DNA of 64,000 nt from Phaseolus vulgaris (taxonomy: Eukaryota; Streptophyta; Magnoliopsida; Fabales; Fabaceae), in contig NC_023750.2 in the NCBI RefSeq assembly GCF_000499845.2, forward strand, positions 35,096,554 through 35,160,553. The letters are read 5' to 3'. A program made the translations under genes and the position numbers. Numbering within the stretch: position 1 is the stretch's first letter; every line of letters starts with the position of its first letter. Under the pieces are notes generated by a model, which saw nothing but the letters and a program-made list of their open reading frames with translations, searched no databases and had not been told where the DNA came from. Below are positions 9,724 through 21,214 of this stretch, in pieces.

Positions 9724-12702
9724 TTTAATTTTTGTAGAATTTCTTGATAAAAAAACCAGCTCTTATGGTACTTGGACAATGGCTGCTCCAAGCACATGAC
9801 TGGAGATGTATCAAAGTTTGTCAACATCATTCTTAAGCAAGAAGGCCAAGTGACCTATGAGGATAATAATAAAGGAAAGATCCTTTGAAAATGTACTATT
9901 GGTAATGAAAACAGTTTTCTGATTCATGATGTCTTCTATGTGGAAGGTCTCAAGCACAACCTTCTCAGCATAAGTCAGCTTTGTGATAGAGGATATCAAG
10001 TCACATTCAAAACTAACTCCTGTGAGATTCGTCTACCAAATTCAAATGAAGTGTTGTTGGTTGGTAAAAGAATTAATAATGTCTATCTATTTGATATTTC
10101 AAATTCCACATCCATTGGTTGTCTTTTGACCAAACATGAAGAATCATGGTTTTGGCACAGAAGAATTGCACACATTCATATGCATCATCTGAACAAATTA
10201 ATTTCAAATGATCTTGTTATTGGCTTACCCAAACTCAAGTTTGAGAAGGATCATGTGTGTGAAGCTTGTCAAAAGGGGAAACAAACAAAATGGTCTTTTA
10301 AACTAAAAAACATAGTTTCCACCTCAAAACCCCTTGAGCTTCTACATATGGATCTGTTTGGTCCTTCAAGAACTATGAGCCTTAGAGGGAATTATTATGC
10401 TCTTTTTGTGGTTGATGAATTTTCCAGGTTTACATGGACAATGTTTCTCCATTCAAAAAGTGAGGCCTACATCTGCATTTAAAAAGCTAGCCAAAAGGCT
10501 ACAAAACTCCTACTGCAGCAACATTGGTTCCATTAGGAGTGATCACGGTGGAGAATTCCAAAATGAGAAGTTTAGCGCCTTCTGTGATAAGTTGGGCATC
10601 TTTCACAATTTATTTGCACCAAGGACACCTCATCAGAATCGTGTAGTGGAAAGGAAGAACAGATTGCTTGAGGAGCTGGCAAGAAAAATCTTGAATAAAT
10701 CCTCCTTACCAAATACTTTTGGACAGATGTAGTCAGTACAACATGTTATGTAATAAATCGTGTTCTTATCAGGCCCATTCTGAAAAAGACTCCATATGAA
10801 TTAATCAATGTAAGGAAGCCTCACATAAGACATCTAAAGTTATTTGGGTGTAAATGCTAAATTCTAAACAATTGTAAAGACAATCTTGGTAAGTTTGACG
10901 AAAAAGTCGATAATGGTATTTTTCTTGGTTACTCCTTAACTAGTCATGCCTATAGAGTTTATAATAAGAGACTTATGACTGTAGAGGAATATGTACATAC
11001 TGTGAAACAACCGATTGAAAATTTGCAACAGTGTGAACTTCCTAAAGAGTGAAGGATTCCCAGAGATCTCTCAGTACAAAACATCATTGGGCAAATTAAT
11101 AAAGGTGTATCTACAAGGAGGACGGTATCAAACTTCTGCAACCATATGGCTTTTGTCTCCAAAGTTGAACCCAAGTCAATCAATGAAGCACTCAAGGATG
11201 AACATTGGATAGTTGTTATGCATGAGGAACTTAACCAATTTGTAAGGAATGATGTGTAGCTTCTAGTTTTAGAACAAATCAGATGAATCTCATAGAAACA
11301 AAGTGGGTATTAAGAAACAAGTTAGATGATATAGGGGTAATCACAAGCAACAAGGCAAGACTTGTTACAAAAGGGTACAATCAAGAAGAAGGAATAGACT
11401 ATGACGAAACTTTCGCACCAGTGGCAAGATTAGAGGTTGTGAGATTATTGCTAGCCTTTGCCTGTATGAATGGTTTCAAGTTGTTCCAAATGGACGTGAA
11501 AATTGCTTTCCTAAATGGGATTGTAAATGAGGAAATCTTTGTTTCACAACCAACCGGGTTTGAAGACTATCTATATTCCAATCATGTATACAAATTCAAA
11601 AAAATCTTTGTATGGTCTCAAGGAAGCACCTAGACAGTGGTATGAAAGGTAAAGTAACTTTCTTTTATCTCACAACTATGAAAGAGGGAAGATTGACAAA
11701 ACCATTTTTATTAAAAAGTCAAATTATGTTGTTATCTTAATACAAATATATGTTAATGATATTATTTTTGGATCAACTAATGATAGACTGTGTGAAGAAT
11801 TTGTGACAGCATTGCAGGGGGAGTTCGAGATGTCGATGATGGGAGAAATCTCCTTCTTTATTGAATTGCAGGTCAAGCAATCCAAAGAGGGCATCTTCTT
11901 AAATCAATCAAAGTATTGCAAGGAGATACTCAAACGATTTGAAATGCAGAATTGCAAAGAAGCCTCAACACCAATGCCTACCGACTGCTATATGGATGCT
12001 GATGCAAGTGAAGTTATTGTTGATCAAACAACATATAGGGGGTTAATAGGATCCTTGCTTTATCTTACAGCTAGCAGCCCAGACATAATGTTTGTTTTGT
12101 GCCTTTGTGGTAGATTCCAGTCAAATCCAAAGGAATCACATCTCAAAGTTGTTAAAAGGATTCTAAAATATTTGAAGGGAACATCTACTTTTGGACTATG
12201 GTATTCCTCTCATTCCCCTATACAACTTGTTGGGTATTCTGATTCTAAATTTGTAGGTTGCAAGCTAGATAGGAAGAGTACTAGTGGAACCTGTCATCTT
12301 CTTGGCTCAAGTTTGACATCATGGCAGAGCAAGAAGAAAGCCTGTGTAGCCCTCTCCACTGTTGAAGCAGAGTACATAGCTGAAATGAGCTGTTGTGCTC
12401 AAATTTTGTGGATCAAGCAATAGTTTGAGGACTTTGGGTTGAAAGTAAACAAGGTTCCTTTATTTTATGACAATACAAGTGCAATCAACCTAACAAAAAA
12501 TCAAGTTCAGCACTCAAGAACCAAACACATTGAGATTCGGCATCACTTTATTCATGATCATGTAAATAATGGTGATTGTGAGGTACAATTCATTGCCACT
12601 GAAAGACGGCTTGCAGACATCTTCACCAAACCTCTATCCGAGGACAGGTTTTTCTCATTAAGGAATGAGTTAGGAATCATTGATTCACAAGATTTACCTT
12701 AA
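9724..12702 (+). pseudogene. Sirevirus pol: protease, integrase, reverse transcriptase, RNase H
   Basis: Domains in order: protease/leader region with SKHMTGD near 9792 and LLSISQLCDRGYQV near 9961; GAG-pre-integrase HRRIAHIHMHHL near 10156 and CEACQKGKQ near 10260; integrase core with DLFGP near 10350, IRSDHGGEF near 10535 and VVERKN near 10637; reverse transcriptase from KWVLRNKLD near 11302 through DETFAPVARLEVVR; the active-site box reads YVND instead of YVDD near 11752; RNase H with GYSDSKF near 12232, TKHIEIRHHF near 12523 and IFTKPL near 12620; stop at 12700-12702. Frameshifts near 10480 and 11630 and stops around 9720, 9887, 10730-10860 and 11280 break it. The order IN before RT is diagnostic of Ty1/copia. 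Confidence 0.88.
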
Positions 12703-13080
12703 TCTGTGCTATTTTTATCCCTTCTTACACTCTATTTGTGAAGACAAATAAGGGAAAAAGTGGCTTTGAGGTTGTAATCATCTAATTCTGCACTTATTAT
12801 GTTGATAACTGCTAAACTTTGATGATTTTAACTAGTTAATCCTGTTTTTTAACAGGTTGTTTTTCTGCTGCTACATGCATGTGTGTGTAATTGGTTTTCA
12901 CACTAATTTGGTTTATGTTCCTCTTTGAAAATCACCCAGTGGAAACTGGTTATGTGATACTTGATATATCTGGAATAGATTATCTCTTGTATTTGCATCT
13001 TTTTGTGATTGCAAGTTGTGCCAGATTCTAAACAGAACTTCCAAAGCAACCCCGGGATTTTTCTTCAAATAGGGGGAGAA
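12703..13080 (+). mobile_element. Sirevirus 3' leader region with polypurine tracts
   Basis: This lies between pol and the 3' LTR. It carries two polypurine tracts, AAATAAGGGAAAAAG near 12748 and AAATAGGGGGAGAA at about 13067-13080, the latter abutting the LTR. Multiple polypurine tracts before the 3' LTR are a known hallmark of Sireviruses. No envelope-like ORF is present, unlike the minus copy. Confidence 0.6.
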
Positions 13081-14156
13081 TGTTGAAAATGAAGTTTTGA
13101 TGCCTCCAAATCCATGAAAACAACTTGAAGATCTTGTTGATGTGTTCAGGGTTTCATTCTAGGTTGTTTAGAATTTGCTAGATCCACTCCTAATCAATTC
13201 ACAACTGAATCAATCTGGTTTTTTAAAAATAAAAATGTTTTGCAAAGCTAAGTGAAAAACAACCTGTTGATTTCTCGTTTTAATTGGTTGTTTTTGCTCA
13301 GCCTGTGAAAGGTCTTTTGAAATGTTTTGATTTTGGTTGACTTAACTGTCAAACCAATTCAACTAGTTAAATCGACATTTCAACCGGTTGATTTTTGAAT
13401 TTCTTAACAGCTTTTCATCAAATTCTTAAATTTGTTTTCAGTTATTTACAAACTGTTTTGGCTCATGATTAACTTATTAAAATGACTAGTTTGATGAGCT
13501 ATAAAACTATGATTACCCTTCTTATTTGAAAAACACACAACAAGTGATTCATAAAAGATTTTGTGAAAGTTTGGATTCAAGGAAGCAAGATTGCCTTGAG
13601 TTGTGCTTTGGTTAAAGAGTGGATTAAGAGCAACTGTGATTTCCTGTAATCAAGTGTAATTTTTTCCATATTCTCTTGTAATTGTTCTTTAGTTTGAATT
13701 CTTGTAAACTGTGTATTTGTAAGGTCAGATGGTTGTTCAGACTGTGTGTAAAGTCAAAGAGGGTGTGTGTTCTTGAGTGGTCAAGATCACCTCTTTGAGG
13801 TTGTGATGTGTTGTAATCTGTTGTTGGTTACCTGGTGAATTACCAGTGGTTTTCTGGGGACTAGATGTAGCTCTGGTAAAGAGTGAACCAGTATAATTAT
13901 TTGTGTGATATTCTCTCTCTCACTCATTTAAAATCTGTTTGACTTGTGATTTCATCTCTCCTGCCACAAATAATCGGTTAAATTGTATTTTCAACCAATT
14001 GCTTTTATGATAGCAGTTTCAACAAATTTTTTTTCTTGGATGATCTTATTCTTTAATCTGTAAATCAACATCAATCTTCATTCTTAACCAGTATTTGTGA
14101 AAATTTTACTTAAACAATTCACCTCCCCCTCTTGTTAAGGCCACTAATTCTTACAA
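13081..14156 (+). mobile_element. Sirevirus 3' LTR (plus orientation), complete
   Basis: The LTR begins TGTTGAAAATG immediately after a polypurine tract and ends ATTCTTACA, giving TG...CA ends and about 1076 bp. It is homologous to 4612-4875 (same strand) and to 4876-5945, 20445-21590 and 21958-23040 (opposite strand). It contains the family motif AACCGGTTGA with a TCGACATTT word near 13370-13392. No matching 5-bp target duplication is found at 4612, so the two ends of the plus element are not an undisturbed pair. Confidence 0.85.
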
Positions 14157-15090
14157 GTTGATCATAGGAAGCAAACCAAACTAAACATATTGGGTTTCTA
14201 TTTTTGCTTTTTTGCTTTTGTATTTAAAGTTAAAAAGAGTTTTCATTTATTTGTTTAATCTCTAAAATATCCATAATATATTTTATGTATTTCGTAAACA
14301 TTAGGGGTAATTGACCAAGTGATAACTGACTAATGCCATTGCCAAGGAAAGAGGAATGGTTTACATTTTTTTTTGGTTCTCTTCCCAAACCATAACCTCT
14401 CACCGACTCACACCTCCCTCTATTACATTCTCAACATCATCAAAACCTACCCCAAACTACACTAAATTTCCCATCACTTTACCCTATTTCTTCACTTCAA
14501 TTCAATTTATCATAACTCTGTTACTGAGAGTATTATCATCATTCTAATTTTCACATTGTTCCTCTTAAAACTACAAATGTTTTGTTCCTCCTCTTTCCTA
14601 CTTTACATGCAACAACTACACTCTTTGGTTTTTAAGTATGTTTGAGACTTTCCACTATAGTAACTTCAGTTATTAGTTTATCAGAGACTTTTGTTCAAGT
14701 CATGTATAAATATTGTGTCGGAACTTGGGTCCTGCAGTGAGGAAGGAAAAAGCCACGGGTTGTGTGATTTCCACGAAAGCAGTGAGGAGATGAGAGGAGC
14801 AGGGGCTCGGCGCCAACCTCTAGCTCCAGTGGGATCAAGTGTTGGTCCAATGCCTGCGGATGGTCTACGAGCTCAAGGATGCTTAGATGGTACAATATCA
14901 GATTTTGTTCACAAAGGGGGCTGGGAAAAAGATGGGTGATGAACATATATTTATTCACACACAATAACCTTAATTATAGATTATTGGACTATAATAATAA
15001 ATAAATCCATTTTTTAATTAATATTCTTATAATTGGGTTTATTTGGGCCTTAACTATTATTTTTGTTAATTTTGTGTTTTTAAAGTAAAT
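14157..15090. other. gene-free stretch with one GC-rich patch
   Basis: Mostly AT-rich sequence with no recognisable gene. The patch at about 14715-14935 is clearly richer in GC and open for 82 codons on plus from 14691 and 89 codons on minus, but neither translation is a family I recognise. It may be a captured exon or U3 sequence of the LTR-like region that follows. Confidence 0.35.
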
Positions 15091-16082
15091 TATCCGGAGG
15101 AAGCATCTACCTTTGTTGCAAAAGTACAAGTTGCTTCTTGAACCAAAACAGGAAACAAATTATGAGGAGAAGAAAGAGAAAATAAAATCTACAATATCTC
15201 AGAAACAGAATTGGAAGCAAATCTTCTGCAAAATACAAGAATTCTGCAAAGTTGGAAACTTGGAAACTGTTAACAAAATATAAACTAGAATATTTTCCCA
15301 AGATCCTTGGAGTAGAAAAATCTATAAAAGGACACAAGCATCAAGGAGAAAAGGGGGAGCTTCATAGGGTTTTCTTAGTTTATTTTCTTCTTTGTAATTA
15401 TTTTGGTTTGCCTCCGCATGGAAGGCTAAACCTTTTTGGTTGATTATTTTGTAATTCCCCATTGAGTTCTGAGGTTTTGTTCAATAAAAGTTTCGATTTT
15501 TAATTCTCTATAGCAGTTGTTTTAATAGTCTGATCTCCTGGAAAACTAGTTTTTGTGAGAGGTTGTACTTGAACGCATGATTGAGAGTCTTCCTTATCTT
15601 AAACTTTGGTTTCTTAGTTAGTTCGCATTGTTCTAATTAATTTCTTGGGCGCATGATTCAAGAGAGAGGAGATAAGCATTCTCATGGAGTATATGCATGG
15701 AACAAAGTAGGTATTGATTAATCTAGTAGACGCATATTTTGCCAGTGAGTTTCAGTTGAATTAGATTGGCGCATGTTCAATCTGGTTTAACTCTGTTGGA
15801 GGATTGAGAAAAGATTAATCTTTAAAGAACCTATGAAGAATTCAATGGTGAAAGAACTTGGGGATCAACCGCTTTTTTGTTGTTGTTTCAAATCTCTTTT
15901 ATATTTCCTGCATAACTATCTCAATCCCTTTTTTATTATTATTGTTATTGTTAACTTTTATTGCTTGCAGATATTCTAAACATTGATCTACTGATTTTAC
16001 TATTGGATTCGTTGGGAGACGACTTGGGGTCATCTGCCACAATTATACTATCATTTATCTAGTGTTAGACAAGTCTACGCCA
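15091..16082 (+). mobile_element. probable Ty3/gypsy LTR and leader end
   Basis: The stretch has an LTR-like layout: a TATA box (TCTATAAAAGG, 15321-15331), AATAAAAG polyadenylation-like word near 15484, then T-rich leader sequence. Near the end, TTGGATTCGTTGGGAGACGA followed by CTTGGGGTCATC (about 16003-16034) is a phrase I associate with the 3' part of Athila/Tat-type LTRs in plants, as is AGACAAGTCTACGC near 16067. No matching second LTR or gypsy coding region lies nearby, so it is a solo or truncated copy. Boundaries are uncertain. Confidence 0.4.
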
Positions 16083-16559
16083 GAATCATATTAATGTGAT
16101 AGCAAAACGACAGGCTATCAATGGGTCTCTTAGGGATAGTTCTACAATGATGAAGTTCGCGCACATTAACGGAGAAGAGGCAGTGGCTGTGGGAAGCATC
16201 TCTCGTACTCTTCCACACCAATGCAAAGTGAAAGGTTTGTGGGAGTTGGGAGAAATAAGTTTCCAACCAAGGATGAAAGCAAATTCAAGTGTGGGTTCAG
16301 TGTTAGGTGGGAACTCTTTTCTATCCAGGTTAAACAACAGTCCAGTATCCATCTCTGATGGGAGGATTACCAATTGTAATATCTGATTCTGGAAAACAGG
16401 AGCTAATGAGGACCCGATCAGTTTGTGGGAGCTTGGCAAACAAATAGGCCTCACATGTCACGGGAATGGGAAAGAGGTAGTCAAAGAGTTCTAATGTTTG
16501 GAAAAGATTACGAGGTCATGAGGATTTATGAGGAGGGCACCAAGAATGGTTTCTTATTA
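16083..16559 (+). mobile_element. LINE ORF1-side remnant
   Basis: This directly precedes the LINE endonuclease. A 96-codon open stretch at 16096-16386 has no domain I can name and lacks a zinc knuckle. Its position fits the end of ORF1 or the spacer of the L1 element. Several stops separate it from the endonuclease. Confidence 0.35.
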
Positions 16560-17275
16560 TAATTGTAAACCTGCACATAAAAGGCTTAGGAGGGGGCACC
16601 AAAGCTAGATATCTTAGACAAATTATAGTTTGTGAGGGTGCTGAATTTGTATGTATTCAAGAGACAAAAACAAACATGTTCTCGGATGCCAGATGTTACT
16701 CTTTGTGGGGGGATAATAAGGTTGGGTGGATCAATAACATTGGAGATAATGGAGTTGGTAGTGTGCTATCAATGTGGCATAAATATGCCTTCTGTAATGA
16801 AAGGCATATTATGGGAAATGGGTATATAGCAATCTCCGACCAACATCTGTTATCAATGAATAGATGTGTTATGGTTAATGTCTACACTTCGTGTAACTTG
16901 GGTGAAAATAGGGATTTATGAGAGGATTTGACTAACACCAAAATGGCACACCAAGGCATGGCGTGGTGCCTATGCGGTGACTTTAATGCAGTCAAGAATG
17001 TTAACGAAAGGAAAGGTGTTAGTGAAAGGGTAGCTTTATCAAATGAAATAATTGGTTTCAATGGGTTCATAGACAAAAATATTTTGTTGGATTTGCCTAT
17101 TATTGGCAAGAAGTTCACATGGTTCAAATCAAATGGATCAGCTAAGAGCAGGTTGGATAGAGTGCTTGTAAACGATGAGTGGCTACATAATTGGTTGGGG
17201 TGTAAACAGTGTGTCCAACAGTGGGTAGTGTCTCATCATTATGCTTTAGTGGTGAAGTCTATGGTAAAAGACTGA
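16560..17275 (+). pseudogene. LINE (L1) endonuclease domain
   Basis: An AP-like endonuclease nicks target DNA for LINE insertion. Motifs visible: the N-terminal block ending GLGGGTKARYLRQII near 16590, FVCIQETKTN near 16650 with the catalytic Gln-Glu-Thr, WCLCGDFNAV near 16964 with the catalytic Asp-x-Asn, FTWFKSNGSAKSRLDRVLV near 17117-17175, and a final SHHYALVV near 17230 in place of the usual SDH-P. A TGA at 16918 splits it, and the SDH to SHH change would remove the catalytic aspartate. Same strand and reading order as the RT that follows. Confidence 0.85.
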
Positions 17276-17811
17276 AGCCCTAAACTGTTCAAAACTATTG
17301 ATGCATGGCACATAGAGAAGGGGATTCAAGGAGCTAGTGAAAGAGAAATGGATGTTGTACTCTACACAAGGGAATGACTTGATCAAACTCAGAGTTAAGT
17401 TGAAGATGCTGAAGAACGACCTAAAACTCTGGAACAGGGATGTGTTTGGTAATCTTGACTTAAAAAAGAGCAGAATCCTGAATAGAATAGAAAAACTTGA
17501 TTGCCAAGATGCAGATGGCGAACTGGAGGGAAGTGCTAGGATGGAAAGAATGGAACTCATTAGCCAGATGAGGGTGACAAATAAAAAGATAGAATCTCTC
17601 ACTAGTCAAAAGGCGAGAGTAAATTGGCTAAAGCATGGGGAGTCACGTTCAAGATACTATCACTCAATTCTAAGGTGGAGAAGACTTAGGAATGACATCA
17701 AAGGAGTTGAGTTTGGAGGTCAGTAGTGCGAGGAGCCTGAAGTTATTAAAAAAGAAGCGAAAAAACTATTCCAAGACAGATTTGTGGCTACTAAAGACGT
17801 TGGGGTTAGAA
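17276..17811 (+). pseudogene. LINE region between endonuclease and reverse transcriptase
   Basis: An open stretch (17337-17726) contains LKLWNRDVFGNLDLKKS and RVNWLKHGESRSRYYHSILR, the conserved linker of plant L1 ORF2 proteins upstream of RT. After a stop near 17726 the frame continues to 17811, where a solo LTR interrupts it. The frame resumes in register at 18805 if the LTR and one target copy are disregarded. Confidence 0.8.
17807..17811. repeat. target-site duplication TAGAA (left copy)
   Basis: TAGAA here and at 18800-18804 flank the solo LTR exactly. Confidence 0.85.
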
Positions 17812-18799
17812 TGATGTGATTCCACTAGCCATATAGAGAATGATTCTTGACATTCTTAGGAATCACCTTGAGCTGGACATTATAGAGGCACTTTTTCTTA
17901 GAGTTGGATCATTGTTCTAAGACAAGAACTCACCAAAAACTAGTACCAAATCCCAAACTCATTTGGATGAACCAAATATTGTCAAATTGAATCAACAAAG
18001 AGATTAAAACTGGAATTGACCGAACAGAATTGAACAATTGATCAAATGAACCGAACCAAAACAGAAATTAAAAACAAAAACAGAACATAGTGCTGGAAAA
18101 TAGAAAAACCGAAACTAAACAACTCAAGAACACAAGGCAACATGAACAATTGAAGAAGAAGAAAGGAAGGAGAAGAGAATGCTCATGAAGATTGAAGGAG
18201 GATGGATGATCTCGCCACTAGAAGTGTGGAATGCTCCTAGATGAGAGTGAAGCCGCCACTTGAGGACTCCATTGATCCATCAAGATAAGACTAGAGAAGA
18301 AGGCTCCAAAAGCTCTCCAAAGGTCACTCAAAATTTGAGTAGAGTTTTCTTAGATTAATTCCAATCTGAATTTTACAAAGGAAGCACCTCTATTTATAGC
18401 CTAAGGTGCTGAAAAAATAGGTGGGAAATTTCAAATAAACTCATTTGAAATTCCCACCAAAAACAAGTCACATGGGAGGTGTGACCTTTTTCTACTATGA
18501 CACCTCCCAAAAACTACACCTACACCTATCTACTAATACACCCCCCTCCTAAAGCTCCTAACTAAAGCCTAAAAGATGCTAAAACAAAAGAGGTTTCTAA
18601 TGTTTCCCTCTAAGCACCTTCAACTAAAGAAATTACAAAAAGAGAAAATAAATGTCCTCTAGCTCCCAAAGCTTTGAACATGCTTCTTGTAATCCTTTGA
18701 GGTGGACTTTGACCTCCATGGGCGTCCTCCATTTGTGTCTCCACCTCTTCTTGATCTTGTGGATTGGCCTCCATGTCCTCTTGAGCTTGATCTCCATCA
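17812..18799 (-). mobile_element. solo LTR (probable Ty3/gypsy) with TSD TAGAA, inside the LINE
   Basis: A 988-bp element starts TGATG and ends CATCA and is flanked by the 5-bp duplication TAGAA at 17807-17811 and 18800-18804. It is therefore a complete LTR left by LTR-LTR recombination. Orientation is minus: CTATAAATAG reads on that strand at 18399-18390. At its 5' end on the minus strand an open frame of about 62 codons runs from 18798 to about 18612, with PPQRITRSMFKAL, resembling the C-terminal end of Ty3/gypsy polyproteins. This suggests the family's pol extends into its LTR. Confidence 0.85.
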
Positions 18800-18804
18800 T
18801 AGAA

Positions 18805-19863
18805 TAAGTGCGGTTGAGTTTAAAACCCTCTCTATGGAAGAAAATCTTAGCCTTATTGTTGAATTCACTGAGGAAGAAGTGCGGGAAGCGGTGTGGCAAT
18901 GTGATAGCTCAAAGAGTCTTGGTCCAGATGGATAAACTTTAAATTCATCAAGAAAAGTTTGGATGTTATGAAAAATGCCATTGTAGCAACGGTGGCACAA
19001 TTCCATGATTCACGTAGCATACCAAAAGGATGTAATGCCTTGTTTATAGCCTTGGTCCCTAAAGTTAGTGACTCTTCGAAGCTTGATCGGTATAGACCAA
19101 TCTCCTTAGTGGGTTCTCTATATAAAATCATATTGAAGGTGTTGTCTTATAGAATCAAGTCTGTTCTACCATCAGTGATAAATGAGAGTCAGTCGGCCTT
19201 CCTGATGGATAGAGGGATGTTGGATAACGTACTTATGGCGAATGAAGTGGTAGAGGAGCTCAGGAGGAATGGGAGAAGTGGACTATGTCAAAAGGTGGAC
19301 TATGAAAAGGCGTACGACTTGGTCAGGTGGGATTTTCTTTATCAAATGATGCAGAGGTTGGGGTTTCACTATAAGTGGATTTCATGGATCAGAGGGTGAT
19401 TGGTTTCTACTTCGGTCTCGGTGTTGGTTAATGGAAGATCTACTGAAGAATTTAAACTGACGAGAGGGTTGAGGCAAGGTGATCCTCTAGCGCCATTCTT
19501 GTTTATCATAGTAGTTGAAGGCCTTGCTGAGTTAGCCAGACAAGCTATAAAGGCAAATGTGCTATCAGGCTTGAAGATTGGTAGGAATGTGATAGAGGTG
19601 TGCATGCTTCAATTTGTTAATGATACATTTTTTCTATGTGAAGACTCCTATAGAAATGTAATCACTATGAAGGCTATTTTGAGGGGCTATGAACTCGCAT
19701 CAAGCCTGAAGGTTAATTTCCATAAGTCGAAGGTTGTAGGCATAAATGTTGAAAGGAACGTCCTGGATCTCTACGCTAAGATCTTGAATTGTACGCAGAT
19801 GTTGATTCCTTTCAAGTATTTAGGGCTTGAAGTGGGTGGTAACCCTAGGAGGAAAAGGTTCTA
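18805..19863 (+). pseudogene. LINE reverse transcriptase domain
   Basis: The RT copies LINE RNA at the nicked target. Blocks in order: EVREAVWQCDSSKSLGPDG near 18877, FIALVPKVSDSSKLDRYRPI near 19044 with LVGSLYKI, KVDYEKAYDLVRWDFL near 19292, LTRGLRQGDPLAPFLFIIV near 19458, and the catalytic box near 19612. That box reads FVND where the family has F/YADD, so the first aspartate of the metal-binding pair is lost. Stops at 18933 and 19397 and a further stop at 19862 also show decay. It continues past 19864 with FKYLGLEVGGNP just before. Confidence 0.88.
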
Positions 19864-20444
19864 GGAGCCAATCCTGAGCAAACTTAAAGCAAGACTCAGT
19901 GCGTGGAAAGGGAGATTCCTGTCATTGGCAGGAAGAATTTGTTTAATAAAATCTATCCTTTCAGTTTTTCCTCTCTTCTATCTATCATTCTATAAAAAGT
20001 TGGAATTTGTATGTAAAAGTATCACCAGCATCCAAAGGATGTTCTTGTGGGGGTGGGGGAAGGAAGAAAGAACAATATCATGGGTAATATGGGAGGATGT
20101 GTGTAAACCTAAAGAGGAATGCGGGTTGGGTGTTAAAGACATTAGAAAGTTTAACCAAGCTCTTCTGGCTAAATGTAGGTGTCGTTTACTAACTGAAGAG
20201 AAAGGGAAATGGAGAGATTTGTTGGTGTTTAAATATGGCTCGACTGCTGATAATAGTAGTACGCCAGTGAAGCTTCAATCATGATGGTGGAGGGACCTGT
20301 CTAAAGTCTGTCGCGAGGGAGGAGGTGATGGATGGTTTCAGGAAATTACATGTTGGAAATTAGGAGTTGGCGATAAGGTTAGATTTTCGGAGGATATGTG
20401 GGTTGGGAATTTGAACCTTAAAAAAATATTCCCTAGGTTGCATT
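19864..20444 (+). pseudogene. LINE segment downstream of RT
   Basis: The frame continues with LSLAGRICLIKSILSVFPLF near 19920, WGKEERTISWVIWEDVCKP near 20060 and GLGVKDIRKFNQALLAKCR near 20126, the standard region between RT and the zinc-binding domain in plant LINEs. A stop lies at 20282. It is interrupted at 20444/20445 by a Sirevirus; the last five bases, GCATT (20440-20444), are the target duplication. Confidence 0.85.
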
Positions 20445-20499
20445 TGTTAGAATTAATGACCTTAACAAGAGGGGATGAATTGTTTATGGAAAGTTTTTC

Positions 20500-20519
20500 C
20501 CCTAAACCCTAAACCCTAA
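20500..20519. repeat. telomere-like tract (CCCTAAA)x2.9
   Basis: The 20 bases are CCCTAAA, CCCTAAA, CCCTAA. The sister LTR at the corresponding place (about 22015-22033) has unrelated sequence of nearly the same length, so the tract replaced LTR sequence. Confidence 0.85.
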
Positions 20520-21214
20520 TGAAGATTAATGATGATTTACATATCAAAGAATCAAATCAACCAAGAAAACAAATTGATTAAAAACTGTTATCAGAAAAAT
20601 AATCGGTTGAATATACGATTTAATCGATTGTTTATGGCAGCAGAGATAAAATCACAAGTCAAACAATTTTTAAATGAGTGAGAGAGAGAGAAGATCACAG
20701 AGACAATTACATTGCTTCACTCCTTACAAGAGTTACATCCAGCCCCTAGAAAACCATTGGGTATTCCACTAGGTAATCAACAACAAATTACAACACACCA
20801 CAACCTCAAAGAGGTGATCTTGACCACTCAAGAACACACTCCCTCTTTGACTTCTTACACACAGTCAGAACAACCCTTTGACTTTACATATACACAAATT
20901 ACAAGTATTAAAACTGAAAAACAATTACAAGAGAATATGGAACAAATTACACTTGATTACAGGAAATCATAGTTGCTTCTAATCCACTTTTTAACCAAAG
21001 CACAACCTAAGGCAATCTTGCTTTCTTGAATCCAAACTTTCACAAAGTGTATTTTGAATCACTTTTCTCTCTACTCAAATAGGGAGGGTAATCCCAACTT
21101 TATATCTCTTCAAACTAGTCGTTATAAGCAGTTAAACATGAGCCAAAACAGTTTGAAAACAACTGAAAACAGATGTAACAGATTTATGAAAACTTGTTAA
21201 GAAATTCAAAAATC

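Noticed and set aside
4612..14156. A single complete Sirevirus bounded by LTRs at 4612 and 14156
   Set aside because: The left LTR is cut at 4875, an inverted copy follows, no matching target duplication is seen at the outer ends, and gag is inverted in part.
20500..20519. True chromosome end
   Set aside because: Fewer than three repeats, surrounded by LTR sequence on both sides; it is interstitial.
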